Shown here piece by piece: positions 16,631-26,794 of a DNA stretch of 64,000 bases. The position numbers and the translations under genes are program-made. Where the stretch lies: contig NZ_JAKXMK010000025.1 of NCBI RefSeq assembly GCF_022524485.1, positions 62,001 through 126,000 on the forward strand. Direction: 5' to 3'. Position 1 is the stretch's first letter, and the number at the start of each line of letters is the position of its first letter. The notes under the pieces are model-generated. The model worked only from the letters and a program-made list of their open reading frames with translations, made no database searches and was not told the DNA's origin. This DNA is from Pseudonocardia alaniniphila. Lineage in GTDB: Bacteria > Actinomycetota > Actinomycetes > Mycobacteriales > Pseudonocardiaceae.

Positions 16631-18010
16631 CTACAGGTCCAGACCCAGCAGTGCGTTCTCCACCACTTCGGGCAGCGCGGGGTGGATCCAGTATTGACCA
16701 GTGGCCATCTCGCGTGCACCGAGGCCGAACGACATCGCCTGGATCAGCGGCTGGATCACCGTGGCCGCGTAGGCCCCCATCACGTGCGCGCCCAGCAGCC
16801 GGCCGCTGCCGCGATCGGCGATCACCTTGCAGAAGCCGACGGTGTCCTCCATGGCCCAGCCGAAGGCGACGTCCCCGTAGGCCTGGATCTTGACGGCGAC
16901 GTCGTGGCCCGCGGCCCGGGCCTCGGCCTCGGTGAGGCCGACGGCGGCGATCTGCGGGTCGGTGAAGACCGCCGACGGCACGAAACGGTGGTCGGTCCGC
17001 CTCGGCGCGTCCGGATGCAGAAGGTTGTGCGCCACCACCTTCGACTCGTGGTTCGCGACGTGTTTGAGCTGGTGCGGGGAGCTCGCGTCACCCAGCGCGA
17101 AGATCCCGTCGACCGGCGTGCGCTGCTGGTCGTCGACCACGATCCGGCCGTCGGGATGGGTCGGCACCCCCGTGCGGTCGAGGTCGAGGCGGTCGCCGTT
17201 GGGCACCCGCCCGGTCGCGACGAGCAGCAGGTCGCCCCGCAGGACGGTGCCATCGGTGAGGTCGAGCACCACCTCGCCGTCGCTGCCGCTTCGCGCGCGT
17301 GCGACCTCGTGGCCGAGGTGGACGTCCCACTTCTCGCGGGCGACCGCCGTGAAGCGCTCGGCGATGGTCTCGTCGTGGCTGCGCAACAGCTGCTCGCTGC
17401 GCCCGACGACCGAGACGCGGGCTCCGAGCGCGGAGAACACGTGCGTGAACTCGGCGCTGATGTAGCCGCTGCCGACGATCAGGACGTGGTTGGGCAGGTC
17501 GTCGATCCGCATCACCGTGTCGGACGTGTGGAACGGGACGCCGGAGGAGGCGATCGGGTCCGGGACGACGGGCCGGCTTCCGGCGGCGATGACGACCCGG
17601 TCGGCGGAGATGGCATCGGTGCCGGAGCCGTCGGTGCGCGCCACGGCGAGCTCCTTGTGCCCCGTGAACCGGGCGTGGCCCTCGTAGACCGTGACGTTGG
17701 GGGAGCGCAGCACCCGGTACTCCCGGCCACCGGCGGAGATCGCGTCGATCCGGCCGAAGACGCGGTCGCGGATGTCACGCCAGCGAACCTTGTCGATGTT
17801 CGCGTCGATCCCGTAGCGGCCCGCGGTTCGCACCGCCTCCGCCACATCGGCCGGGTAGACGTACATCTTCGTCGGGATGCAGCCGACGTTCAGGCACGTG
17901 CCACCGAACACGCCGTGCTCGACGAGCGCGACGTCGAGGTCGTCGAACCGGCTGTCGATGATCGAGTTGCCGGATCCGGTGCCGATGACGACGAGATCGT
18001 GGTGGCGCAC
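16631..18010 (-). CDS. mtr: Mycothione reductase
   Basis: A 459-residue FAD- and NADPH-dependent disulfide reductase that recycles oxidised mycothiol, the actinobacterial thiol. The N-terminus has GTGSGNSIIDSR and the redox-active GGTCLNVGCIPTKM. The NADPH-binding GSGYISAEFTHVFSALG, the FAD motif FALGDASSPHQLKHVAN and the C-terminal YWIHPALPEVVENALLGL dimer-interface sequence match M. tuberculosis Mtr (Rv2855). GTG 18010 is favoured over the adjacent GTG 18013 because a TAACGT -10 box (18017-18022) ends 6 nt before it. Its presence is strong evidence for an actinobacterial host. Confidence 0.96.
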   Translation of the reverse strand: MRHHDLVVIGTGSGNSIIDSRFDDLDVALVEHGVFGGTCLNVGCIPTKMYVYPADVAEAVRTAGRYGIDANIDKVRWRDIRDRVFGRIDAISAGGREYRVLRSPNVTVYEGHARFTGHKELAVARTDGSGTDAISADRVVIAAGSRPVVPDPIASSGVPFHTSDTVMRIDDLPNHVLIVGSGYISAEFTHVFSALGARVSVVGRSEQLLRSHDETIAERFTAVAREKWDVHLGHEVARARSGSDGEVVLDLTDGTVLRGDLLLVATGRVPNGDRLDLDRTGVPTHPDGRIVVDDQQRTPVDGIFALGDASSPHQLKHVANHESKVVAHNLLHPDAPRRTDHRFVPSAVFTDPQIAAVGLTEAEARAAGHDVAVKIQAYGDVAFGWAMEDTVGFCKVIADRGSGRLLGAHVMGAYAATVIQPLIQAMSFGLGAREMATGQYWIHPALPEVVENALLGLDL

Positions 18011-18135
18011 CACTTCACGTTAGCTGTGGTCGCCGACGTGTGCGCGGCCCGTTAACGCAGCACACATCGGTGTGCCCAGAGGTCTCTCGGGGACCTGCCC
18101 AGCGCACGACCGGCCGATCTGGTAGGCAGACTCGC

Positions 18136-18603
18136 ATGACCAGCGAGGCTATTGCGGCCACTGTGCACCGACGTTGGGCGGCCGATCTCGAGCCCCGCAC
18201 CCTGTACGACATCCTCCGGCTCCGGGTCGAGGTGTTCGTCGTGGAACAGGCGTGCCCGTACAGCGAACTCGACGGACGCGACCTCGAGGACGGCGCCCGC
18301 CACTATTGGCTAGGCGGCTCCGGGCAACCCGAGCCGGTGCTCGGCTGCGTGCGGCTGCTCAAGGAGCCAGGGGGTGCCGACTTCCGGATCGGGCGGCTGT
18401 GCACCGCAAAGTCGGCCCGTGGGCGAGGGCTCGGGCGGCGGCTGATGGAGGCGGCACTCGCAGAGGTGGGCGATGACGGGTGCGTGCTCGACTCGCAGGA
18501 GCACCTCGCCGACTTCTACGTCGGCTACGGGTTCCGCCCCACGGGCCCTACCTACGACTGGGACGGCGTCGCCCACGTGCCGATGCGCCGCGACGGCCGC
18601 TGA
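18136..18603 (+). CDS. ElaA-like GNAT acetyltransferase
   Basis: A 155-residue protein of the ElaA family. It has LRLRVEVFVVEQACPYSELDGRDLE near the start (residues about 26-50), the acetyl-CoA region IGRLCTAKSARGRGLGRRLM, and the closing ADFYVGYGFRPTGP motif. No acceptor substrate is established for ElaA. The gene is divergent from mtr across 125 bases. A TAGGCA hexamer lies exactly 7 nt before the ATG, a weaker version of the leaderless pattern. Confidence 0.88.
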   Translation: MTSEAIAATVHRRWAADLEPRTLYDILRLRVEVFVVEQACPYSELDGRDLEDGARHYWLGGSGQPEPVLGCVRLLKEPGGADFRIGRLCTAKSARGRGLGRRLMEAALAEVGDDGCVLDSQEHLADFYVGYGFRPTGPTYDWDGVAHVPMRRDGR

Positions 18604-18619
18604 CTTTCCGCTGACCGCT

Positions 18620-18654
18620 ACGGTGCGTCGTTGGCGGTGAACGCGCCGCACCGT
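18620..18654 (+). terminator. Hairpin after the ElaA-like gene
   Basis: Perfect 8-bp arms ACGGTGCG and CGCACCGT with a 19-nt loop, starting 17 nt after the stop codon. There is no T-run. A weak terminator or operator. Confidence 0.3.
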
Positions 18655-18737
18655 GCCCGGTCCACGTATCGGACCTTGCGGGATACTCCGCTCGAACGTG
18701 CACGAAACGTACAGGTGAGTGGAGCGAGGTAACCAGA

Positions 18738-19202
18738 TTGGCGGACGACCCGACGCGGGCGACGGCACGTCCCGGATCCCCGCTGCACGGCAGTGTCGGT
18801 CCGGAGGATCCGCATGCCGACCCGCCCACGAACCCGGCGATGCGGCCGGTCCGCGTCCCGGAGCCGGAAGGACCGACGGTGCCGACCCCGGCGCCGTTCA
18901 CGCCCGATCCCGACCCCGCCCCCCGCCCTGCGCCGGCGGCGGTGGTCACCCGCACCCGTACCGGCGGGTGGTGGACGGGCCTGGTCCTGTCCGCGGTGGT
19001 GCTGCTGTTCCTGCTGATCTTCGTTCTGCAGAACAACGCGCCGATACAGATCAACTTCCTGGTCTGGACGGGCACGCTGCCCACCGGCGTGGCGCTGCTG
19101 CTGTCGGCGATCGCGGGGCTGCTGCTCGTGGCGATCCCCGGCGGTCTGCGCATCCTGCAGCTTCGCCGCGCGGCGAAGCAGGGTGGCCGCCGCGCCCGCT
19201 GA
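18738..19202 (+). CDS. LapA-domain (DUF1049) membrane protein
   Basis: A 154-residue protein. About 75 N-terminal residues are proline-rich, acidic and probably disordered. Two transmembrane helices follow (VVLLFLLIFVLQNN, then GVALLLSAIAGLLLVAI), with the family motif NNAPIQINFLVWTG between them, and a basic tail. LapA-domain proteins help assemble lipopolysaccharide in Gram-negatives; in actinobacteria the role is unknown. The TTG start is supported by GAGGT 7 nt upstream. It converges with the DEAD-box helicase gene. Confidence 0.85.
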   Translation: MADDPTRATARPGSPLHGSVGPEDPHADPPTNPAMRPVRVPEPEGPTVPTPAPFTPDPDPAPRPAPAAVVTRTRTGGWWTGLVLSAVVLLFLLIFVLQNNAPIQINFLVWTGTLPTGVALLLSAIAGLLLVAIPGGLRILQLRRAAKQGGRRAR

Positions 19203-19240
19203 CGGGCGTCGCGTCCGTGAATCGCCTCGACAAACGAAAA

Positions 19241-19268
19241 GCGCAGCACCCCGGGAGGGGTGCTGCGC
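19241..19268 (-). terminator. Rho-independent terminator of the DEAD-box helicase gene
   Basis: A perfect 12-bp GC-rich stem (19241-19252 with 19257-19268) and a 4-nt loop. On the minus strand it is followed by TTTTCGTTTG, giving a U-tract, so it terminates the helicase transcript; it can also stop read-through from the convergent LapA-like gene. Confidence 0.85.
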
Positions 19269-19286
19269 CTCGTGATCGGTGCGGGT

Positions 19287-20753
19287 TCAGGCGGCCGTGT
19301 CGCCGCGGCGTCCGCGGCCACCCGAACGGGCCGCTCCTGTGCGGACCGGACCGCCCCGTGGCCGTCGGCCGCCGCCGCTGCCCCGGGGGTTCTGCTTCGG
19401 CTTCGGCGGCTCGACGATCGGCACGCCCGACGGCGGCCGGGCACCGGTGATCCGCACCAGCTCCGCGTCGCCCGGACGGACCTCGGTGTTGGTGGCACGG
19501 ACACCGGCGAGCCGGGTGAGCCGGTCCACGTCACGCCGCTCGGCCGCCGTCACCATCGTGACGACGGTGCCCGAGTCGCCCGCCCGGGCCGTGCGGCCCG
19601 CGCGGTGCAGGTAGTCCTTCGGGTCGGTCGGCGGATCCACGTGGACGACCAGGCTGACGTCGTCGATGTGGATGCCGCGCGCGGCCACGTCGGTGGCCAC
19701 GAGCACCGGGGTGCTCCCGTCCTTGAAGTCGGAGATCGCACGGTTGCGGGCGTTCTGGGCCTTGCCGCCGTGGAGCGCGCCGGCGTGGATGCCGTCGCGC
19801 CGCAGCGTCCGCACGAGCCGGTCGACGCCGTGCTTGGTGCGCACGAAGAGGATCGTGCGCCCGTCGCGGGCGGCGATCTCGGCGACGACCCGCGGCTTGT
19901 CGGCGGCCTCGACCAGGAGGACGTGGTGCTCCATCGTCTCCACCTGCGCGGTGGCCGAGGCGATCGAGCGCGTGACCGGGTCGGTCAGGTACTCGCGCAC
20001 CAGCGCGCCCACGTCACCGTCGAGCGTGGCCGAGAACAGCAGCCGCTGCCCGTCGGCCGGCGTGCGGTCGAGGATCTTGCGCACCTGGGGCAGGAAGCCC
20101 ATGTCGGCCATCCGGTCGGCCTCGTCGATGGCCGTGACGGTGACGTCCGACAGGTCACAGGTGCGCTGCGTGGTGTGGTCGGTGAGCCGGCCGGGCGTGG
20201 CGACGAGCAGGTCGATGCCGCGCTGCAGCTCGGCCGCCTGCCGGTTGAACGACAGGCCGCCGACCACTGACGTGATGGACAGGCCGAGCGCCTTCGCGAA
20301 CGGCACCAGCGCGTCCACCACCTGCTGGGCGAGCTCCCGGGTGGGAACCAGGACCAGGCCGCGGGGACGGCGGGCCTGTGCACGGCCACCCGCGAGCCGG
20401 GACAGCAGCGCGAGACCGAAGGCGAGCGTCTTGCCGGAGCCGGTCTGGCCCCGGCCGAGCAGGTCGCGCCCGGCGATCGTGTCGGGCAGGGTCGCGGCCT
20501 GGATCGGGAACGGCTCGACGAAGCCGTTCGCGGTCAACGCCTGGACGACGGGTTGGGGCAGGCCGAGCTCGGCGAACGACGGCATGCCCGTCTCGGGGAC
20601 GGTCCAGAGCACCTCGGGGGGTGCTGCGGCGAGGGTGGGGCGCTCCTGGGGGGCGCGGGAACGCCCACGTGGGGAGCGGGAACGGCCACCGTCGGAGCGA
20701 CGGGAACGTGGGTTCGCCGAGAACTGGGCACGGCGAGAGGAAGGGGATGTCAA
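19287..20753 (-). CDS. DEAD-box ATP-dependent RNA helicase (RhlE/CshA-like)
   Basis: A 488-residue helicase. In order: the Q motif region (FVEPFPIQAATLP), motif I GQTGSGKT, Ia PTRELAQQ, II DEAD (AIDEADRM), III SAT (LFSATLDG), V ATDVAARGIH and VI HRAGRTARAG. A basic, glycine/arginine-rich tail (RGSGGGRRPRGG) and a basic N-terminus probably bind RNA. Such helicases unwind structured RNA in ribosome assembly, mRNA decay and cold adaptation. The TTG start has GGAGG about 5 nt before it. A clear terminator follows the stop. Confidence 0.95.
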   Translation of the reverse strand: MTSPSSRRAQFSANPRSRRSDGGRSRSPRGRSRAPQERPTLAAAPPEVLWTVPETGMPSFAELGLPQPVVQALTANGFVEPFPIQAATLPDTIAGRDLLGRGQTGSGKTLAFGLALLSRLAGGRAQARRPRGLVLVPTRELAQQVVDALVPFAKALGLSITSVVGGLSFNRQAAELQRGIDLLVATPGRLTDHTTQRTCDLSDVTVTAIDEADRMADMGFLPQVRKILDRTPADGQRLLFSATLDGDVGALVREYLTDPVTRSIASATAQVETMEHHVLLVEAADKPRVVAEIAARDGRTILFVRTKHGVDRLVRTLRRDGIHAGALHGGKAQNARNRAISDFKDGSTPVLVATDVAARGIHIDDVSLVVHVDPPTDPKDYLHRAGRTARAGDSGTVVTMVTAAERRDVDRLTRLAGVRATNTEVRPGDAELVRITGARPPSGVPIVEPPKPKQNPRGSGGGRRPRGGPVRTGAARSGGRGRRGDTAA

Positions 20754-20946
20754 GCGAACCTCCGGGACGTGGCACGTCGCACGGAGAAGCAGCGCCGAGA
20801 TGACGGCGGCTGAGATCTCAGAGACGAGCCCGGGCGCAGCAACGCGCCCTGGTGGGTGAAGCGGGTGCGCCCGATGGGGAAGCGGGTCGGCCGGGCGCTC
20901 GTGATCGAGCCTAGCTGAGTACCCGACCGACCCGGATCCGCCGGGC

Positions 20947-21903
20947 CTACCCGTCCGACGTTCCCGCGGCCGGTGGCATTCCCAGCTCGGCGTGGAGATC
21001 GTCGAGAAGCGTGCCCGGTCCGGCGTCCGCCGATAGGCCGTGCGCGATGAACCATTCGGCCATCCGCTGCGCGTCGCGCGCGAGGAAGGCGGGTCCCTGC
21101 GGGTTGCCGATCACGTCCACGACCTGCGGCAGGTCGATGAGCACCAGCCTGCCGTCGTGCACCAGCAGGTTGTAGGCCGACAGGTCGCCGTGGGTGAGGC
21201 CGTGGCGGGCCAGTCCGAGCAGCGCGTCGACCAGCTGGTGCCAGAGATCACACAGCTGCGGCGGGTCGGGCCGCAGTTGGGCGAGTCGTGGCGCGGCCGT
21301 CCCGTCGTCGGTCCCGATGAACTCCAGCAACAGCTCCGTGCCGTCGACCTGCACGGGGTAGGGCACCGCCACGCCGGCGGACCAGAGCCTGCCGAGAGCG
21401 GCGAACTCGGCGCCGGCCCACTGGCCGGCCAGCAGGTCGCGGCCGAAGCCGGTGCGGTTCGCCATCGCCCGCATCTCGCGGGAGCGACGGACACGCCGGC
21501 CCTCCAGGTAGCCGGCGTCGCGGTGGAACAGGCGGTGCTCGGCAGAGCGGTACCGCTTCGCCGCCAGCAGCGTGCGACGGCCGATGCCCGGAACGGCGCG
21601 CTCGACGAGGTGGACGTCGGCCTCCTTGCCGGTCTTGAGCACGCCGAGCTCGGTGTCGACCGCGGCGTGTTCGGTGATCACCCACGCCGGTATGGGCTCG
21701 GGGCCGTGCTCGGCGCCGTCCCACGTGGACCAGCGATCGCCCTCGGGCGGCCCGTCGGGATCGATGCCGTGGCGCTCGTCGAGCGCGGAGATGTCGGTGA
21801 GCTCGGTGTGGGCGCCACGACGGGCGCGGGTCTCGATCTCGTCGTCGAAGCGGCGGCGGCGCCGCTTGCGGGATGGTTCGGTGAACTGCTCGGGGTCGCG
21901 CAA
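20947..21903 (-). CDS. RIO-family serine/threonine protein kinase
   Basis: A 318-residue atypical kinase. The nucleotide-binding lysine is in LLAAKRYRSAEHRLFHRD. The catalytic loop is HGLTHGDLSAYNLLVHDGR and the metal-binding motif is LIDLPQVVD, both diagnostic of RIO1-like kinases. An arginine-rich N-terminus (RKRRRRRFDDE) precedes an acidic stretch. RIO kinases act in ribosome maturation in archaea and eukaryotes; the bacterial substrates are unknown. The TTG start is 7 nt after AGGAGA. The adjoining RNA helicase on the same strand fits an RNA or ribosome theme, though 193 bases separate them. Confidence 0.9.
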   Translation of the reverse strand: MRDPEQFTEPSRKRRRRRFDDEIETRARRGAHTELTDISALDERHGIDPDGPPEGDRWSTWDGAEHGPEPIPAWVITEHAAVDTELGVLKTGKEADVHLVERAVPGIGRRTLLAAKRYRSAEHRLFHRDAGYLEGRRVRRSREMRAMANRTGFGRDLLAGQWAGAEFAALGRLWSAGVAVPYPVQVDGTELLLEFIGTDDGTAAPRLAQLRPDPPQLCDLWHQLVDALLGLARHGLTHGDLSAYNLLVHDGRLVLIDLPQVVDVIGNPQGPAFLARDAQRMAEWFIAHGLSADAGPGTLLDDLHAELGMPPAAGTSDG

Positions 21904-22098
21904 CGCGGGGTCTCCTGGGAACAGGCGCCCCGCGGGCAGGTGTCAGCGCGGGGCGGGGATCGGACGGGGGCGGGCCACGTCCACGACAGCGATCGACATG
22001 ACGCACCTCCTCCTGTTCCCGGGGGCCGTGCTCCGACGGCGCGGGGAGAACGATGGCGGACCCCGGTGTGGCCACGCAACGCGTTTTCCGGCAGCGGC

Positions 22099-22165
22099 CC
22101 CGCGACATGGACACACCTCGCGGAACGGCGGCCCGTCGAACAGCGACAGGTGTCCATGTCGCGGG
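22099..22165. repeat. 16-bp perfect inverted repeat after yaaA
   Basis: CCCGCGACATGGACAC at 22099-22114 is matched by its exact complement at 22150-22165, 35 nt apart. It lies 14 nt after the stop of yaaA (minus strand), within a 276-bp gap that contains no other gene signal. It may terminate yaaA or bind a protein. Confidence 0.6.
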
Positions 22166-22179
22166 TGGAACTCGCCTGG

Positions 22180-22929
22180 TCAGGCCGGGAGGATGATCTC
22201 CAGGGCGTGCGTGCCCACGCGCTCCACCTGCATCCCCGCACGTCGGGCGATGGTTGCCACCGCGGCGGCGTCGGTGGGTTCGGCGCGGGTGCCGGCGAGC
22301 AGCCGGGCGAGCCTGCCCTTGTGCGCCTTGTTGAAGTGGCTCACCACGCTGCGGGAGCCGTCGGGGCGCTCGGCCAGCACGGTGACGGTGACCGCCCCGG
22401 GCACCCGCCCCAGCGCCGCGTACGAGCCCGACCGGAGGTCGACGACCAGCTCGTCGGCCGCGATCCCGGCCAGCACCGGCTCCAGCACCGGCCTCCACCG
22501 GGCGGCGAGGCTGGGCCGGTCGGGCAGCGTGGAGCCCGCGGAGAGCCGGTAGGCCGGCACCGGGTCGTCCGCGTGGACCAGCCCGAAGAGTGCCGACCCG
22601 ACCGCCAGGCGCGCCCTGGCCCGCTCGGCCGCGGCGCCGCGCAGCGACCGGACGTCGAGTGCGTCGTAGAGCACGCCGGTGTAGCGGTGCAGCGCGGGCA
22701 TCGTCGGGGAGTCGAAGATCGCCGCGTTGCGGGCCACCTCGGCGTCCTGCTTGGGCGAGAGCCCCAGGGCGTCACGGCTCGCCGCCACGTCCGCGGCAAG
22801 GTCGACGAGCTCGTTCACCAGCTCCTTGCGCACCGGGTCGAGCTCGGGGTGCGAGAGCGCGTCCAGCCGCAGAGGCGGACCTTCGCCGCCGTTGACCTTG
22901 GTCTCCGACGGGGGCAGCAGGACGAGCAC
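22180..22929 (-). CDS. yaaA: Peroxide-stress protein YaaA (DUF328/UPF0246)
   Basis: A 249-residue protein of the YaaA family. It begins LVLLPPSETKV, the family hallmark, and has PALHRYTGVLYDALD, GSALFGLVHADDPVPAYRLS and the C-terminal SHFNKAHKGRLAR block. In E. coli YaaA lowers intracellular iron and protects DNA against hydrogen peroxide; the biochemical mechanism is not settled. The GTG start begins exactly at the conserved LVLLPPSE. It is divergent from the metY leader region, with 141 bases between its start and the leader peptide. Confidence 0.93.
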   Translation of the reverse strand: MLVLLPPSETKVNGGEGPPLRLDALSHPELDPVRKELVNELVDLAADVAASRDALGLSPKQDAEVARNAAIFDSPTMPALHRYTGVLYDALDVRSLRGAAAERARARLAVGSALFGLVHADDPVPAYRLSAGSTLPDRPSLAARWRPVLEPVLAGIAADELVVDLRSGSYAALGRVPGAVTVTVLAERPDGSRSVVSHFNKAHKGRLARLLAGTRAEPTDAAAVATIARRAGMQVERVGTHALEIILPA

Positions 22930-23034
22930 GCCTTCGAGGCTAGCGCGGGCCCGCCGGCACCCCGGGGAGCTTCCCGGACCGCCTACGGCCATGGTGGCCC
23001 AGGTCACCCGGTCGAGTGGCCCATGGGTGACAGG

Positions 23035-23063
23035 TTGTGCGCAGATGACCTCCCCGTTACGGT
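23035..23063 (+). promoter_or_regulatory. Promoter of the metY leader peptide
   Basis: TTGTGC at 23035-23040 and TACGGT at 23058-23063 are 17 bp apart. The GTG of the leader peptide at 23071 begins 7 nt after the -10 box, so the transcript should start at the start codon. Confidence 0.6.
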
Positions 23064-23070
23064 CCGACGC

Positions 23071-23142
23071 GTGATCTGCCTCGTGGCGCGCCGGCATGTC
23101 GACTACATGCGGGTCACGAGCACGGCCTGTCACGGCCGCTGA
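23071..23142 (+). CDS. RRHVD-type cysteine leader peptide upstream of metY
   Basis: A 23-residue reading frame too short for normal gene finders. It contains RRHVDYMRVTSTACHGR, which fits the RRHVDL-x-R-x-x-S-A/T-x-C pattern of the small 'putative leader peptides' found in front of sulfur-metabolism genes in actinobacteria. Cysteines are at positions 3 and 20. It is probably translated leaderless from its promoter. It ends 63 nt before metY, with a GGCGGCC/GGCCGCC hairpin (23154-23171) between them. A likely role is cysteine-dependent attenuation of metY-metX; the mechanism is inferred, not shown. Confidence 0.72.
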   Translation: MICLVARRHVDYMRVTSTACHGR

Positions 23143-24519
<1,377 letters not shown>

Positions 24520-24604
24520 GCGGAGGCGTGGCCGAGCTCGTGAGGTCGCCGTTCAACGCAGCACGTCCGGGCACGGCCTGGGCGAGCGTCAGCGGGGACG
24601 GGCA

Positions 24605-25756
24605 GTGACTGCAGTAGAGACCGAGCTTCCTCCCGCCACGGGTGCGTGGCGGGAGGGGGATCATCCTGGGCGCCGTCAGTGGGTGGAGCTGCCCAGGCCG
24701 CTGCGCTTGGAGGCGGGTGGCGAGCTGCCCGGCGTCCGCATCGCGTACGAGACGTGGGGCACCCTCAACGCGGACGCGTCCAACGCCGTACTGGTGCTGC
24801 ACGCGCTCACCGGCGACAGCCACGTCAGCGGCCCCGCCCAGGAGGGCCACCCGACCGCCGGATGGTGGGAGGGACTCATCGGGGCCGGGCGCGCCCTGGA
24901 CCCCGCCGACTGGTTCGTGGTGGCCCCCAACGTCATCGGCGGCTGTCAGGGCAGTACCGGCCCCGCCTCGACGGCCCCCGACGGTCGGCCGTGGGGGAGT
25001 CGTTTCCCGCTGGTGACGCCTCGCGACGCCGTGGCGGCCGAGACCGTCCTCGCTGACGCCCTCGGTGTGGAGCGGTGGGCCTGCGTGGTCGGTGGGTCGA
25101 TGGGTGGCATGCGTGCGCTCGAGTGGGCGGCCACCGAGCCCGACCGGGTGGATCGGCTCTTCCTGGTGGCGAGTCCCGCGGCCACCACGGCCGACCAGAT
25201 CGGCTGGGCGGCTCCGCAGCTCGCCGCCATTCGCAGCGACCCCGGATGGCGTGGGGGCGACTACCACCACGCCCCGCCCGGGCAGGGCCCGCACATCGGG
25301 CTGGGGATCGCGCGCCGGATGGCGCACCTGAGCTACCGCAGTGCCTATGAGCTGGGTGAGCGCTTCGGTCGCCGGGCCCAGGACGACGAGAACCCGTTCG
25401 ACGGCGGCCGCTACGCGGTGGAGTCCTACCTGGATCACCACGCGGCCAAGCTCGTGTGGCGCTTCGACGCGGCGTCCTACGTGCGGCTCACCGAGATGAT
25501 GAACGCCCACGACGTGGGGCGCGGCCGCGGTGGTGTGGCGGGCGGCCTCGCGCGGGTGAGGGCCCGCACGCTCGTCGCCGCGATCAGCTCCGACCGGCTC
25601 TACCCGCCGGAGCAGCAGGCAGAGCTCGCCGCCGGTATCCCGGGTGCCGGCCCGTTGCGCCTCATCGACTCCCCGTACGGCCACGACGGGTTCCTCATCG
25701 AGTCGCTGACCGTCGGGTCGCTCGTCACGGAGTTGATGGCGCGCGCGATCCGGTAG
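24605..25756 (+). CDS. metX: Homoserine O-acetyltransferase
   Basis: A 383-residue alpha/beta-hydrolase-fold enzyme that acetylates homoserine, supplying the substrate of the metY product. The nucleophile is S165 in GGSMGGMRALEW, the catalytic Asp is in ISSDRLYPP and the His in SPYGHDGFL. The NVIGGCQGSTGPAS block is typical of MetX. The metY-metX pairing indicates the direct-sulfhydrylation route to methionine. The GTG start has GGGGACGGG upstream. Its 5' gap of 85 bases shows no promoter or hairpin, so it probably shares the metY transcript. Confidence 0.96.
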   Translation: MTAVETELPPATGAWREGDHPGRRQWVELPRPLRLEAGGELPGVRIAYETWGTLNADASNAVLVLHALTGDSHVSGPAQEGHPTAGWWEGLIGAGRALDPADWFVVAPNVIGGCQGSTGPASTAPDGRPWGSRFPLVTPRDAVAAETVLADALGVERWACVVGGSMGGMRALEWAATEPDRVDRLFLVASPAATTADQIGWAAPQLAAIRSDPGWRGGDYHHAPPGQGPHIGLGIARRMAHLSYRSAYELGERFGRRAQDDENPFDGGRYAVESYLDHHAAKLVWRFDAASYVRLTEMMNAHDVGRGRGGVAGGLARVRARTLVAAISSDRLYPPEQQAELAAGIPGAGPLRLIDSPYGHDGFLIESLTVGSLVTELMARAIR

Positions 25757-25836
25757 TGGAAAGGCGGAAGGCACGGGGGGTGAGTTCTGTGGCGCGCGCC
25801 ATGGTCGGCCCCCGTGGCCGGGGCTAGGACTACCTC

Positions 25837-26682
25837 ATGTCTGTCGATCTCTCGGTCGTGGTGGAGAAGTACGCCTTCCTGGAGGGTCCGCGCTGGCACG
25901 ACGGGCGGCTCTGGCTCTCCGACTTCTTCATGGGCGTCGTGGTGTCTGTCGACCCGCCGGGGGAGCCCCGCGTGGAGGCGGAGGTGCCGAACGGCGCGTC
26001 CGGCACCGGCTGGCTGCCCGACGGACGTCTGCTGGTGGTGTCGATGCGCGACCGGCGGGTGTTGCGCCGTGAGCCCGACGGCACCCTCGTCGAGCACGCC
26101 GACCTGTCCCACATCGCCACCGGCTGGTGCAACGACATGGTCGTCGACCCGCAGGGCCGCGCCTATGTCGGGAACTTCGGCTACGACCTGATGGCGGGGG
26201 AGCAGGCGCGTCCGGCTCCGCTCGTGAGGGTCGACCCCGACGGGACGACGACCGTCGCCACCCAGGGCTTGAGGTTCCCCAACGGATCGGTGGTCATCGG
26301 GGACGTCCTCGTGGTGGGCGAGACGAACGGCAACAGGCTGAGCGCCTTCGACATCGCGCCCGACGGCACGCTCGGCCCGCGCCGTGACTGGGCGGCGTGG
26401 GATCCCGCGCATGGCCGTGTCGCGCCCGACGGCATCTGCGCCGACGCCGAAGGCGCGATCTGGGTGGCCGACCCGGCGGGCAACCGCGCCATCCGGGTGC
26501 GCGAGGGCGGCGAGATCGTGCAGGTGGTGGAGCCGGGTACCGGCGTCTATGCGTGCGCGCTCGGCGGCGCGGACCGGCGGACCCTCTTTCTGTGCACGGC
26601 GCCCGGATTTCATGAACGGGATCGGCGCCATTCCCGTGAGGCCGAGGTTCTGGCCCTTCGCGTGGCCGTTCCGGGCGTGTGA
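25837..26682 (+). CDS. SMP-30/gluconolactonase-family protein
   Basis: A 281-residue six-bladed beta-propeller. Metal-binding positions are recognisable: the Glu of FLEGPRWHDGRL, the Asn of GWCNDMVVDPQGR, the Asn of FPNGSVV and the Asp of APDGICADAEGAIWVAD. Family members hydrolyse sugar lactones or organophosphates with a divalent metal; here the substrate is open. The ATG lies 6 nt after a TAGGAC hexamer. It stands alone between metX and the RibD-like genes, on the same strand. Confidence 0.88.
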   Translation: MSVDLSVVVEKYAFLEGPRWHDGRLWLSDFFMGVVVSVDPPGEPRVEAEVPNGASGTGWLPDGRLLVVSMRDRRVLRREPDGTLVEHADLSHIATGWCNDMVVDPQGRAYVGNFGYDLMAGEQARPAPLVRVDPDGTTTVATQGLRFPNGSVVIGDVLVVGETNGNRLSAFDIAPDGTLGPRRDWAAWDPAHGRVAPDGICADAEGAIWVADPAGNRAIRVREGGEIVQVVEPGTGVYACALGGADRRTLFLCTAPGFHERDRRHSREAEVLALRVAVPGV

Positions 26683-26686
26683 CCTG

Positions 26687-26724
26687 CGGTTCCGTGGCGG
26701 AGGAGTGGCCTTTTCACGGAACCG
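26687..26724 (+). terminator. Inverted repeat after the SMP-30 gene
   Basis: Perfect 10-bp arms CGGTTCCGTG and CACGGAACCG with an 18-nt loop containing CCTTTT. It starts five bases after the stop. It may be a terminator, or an operator for the next gene. Confidence 0.4.
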
Positions 26725-26794
26725 GGACGACACCCACGGTGCCATTGCCCACTGGCGGTCGAAGCTCTGCGTCCGGGTCCGGCAGGATCGGTTC

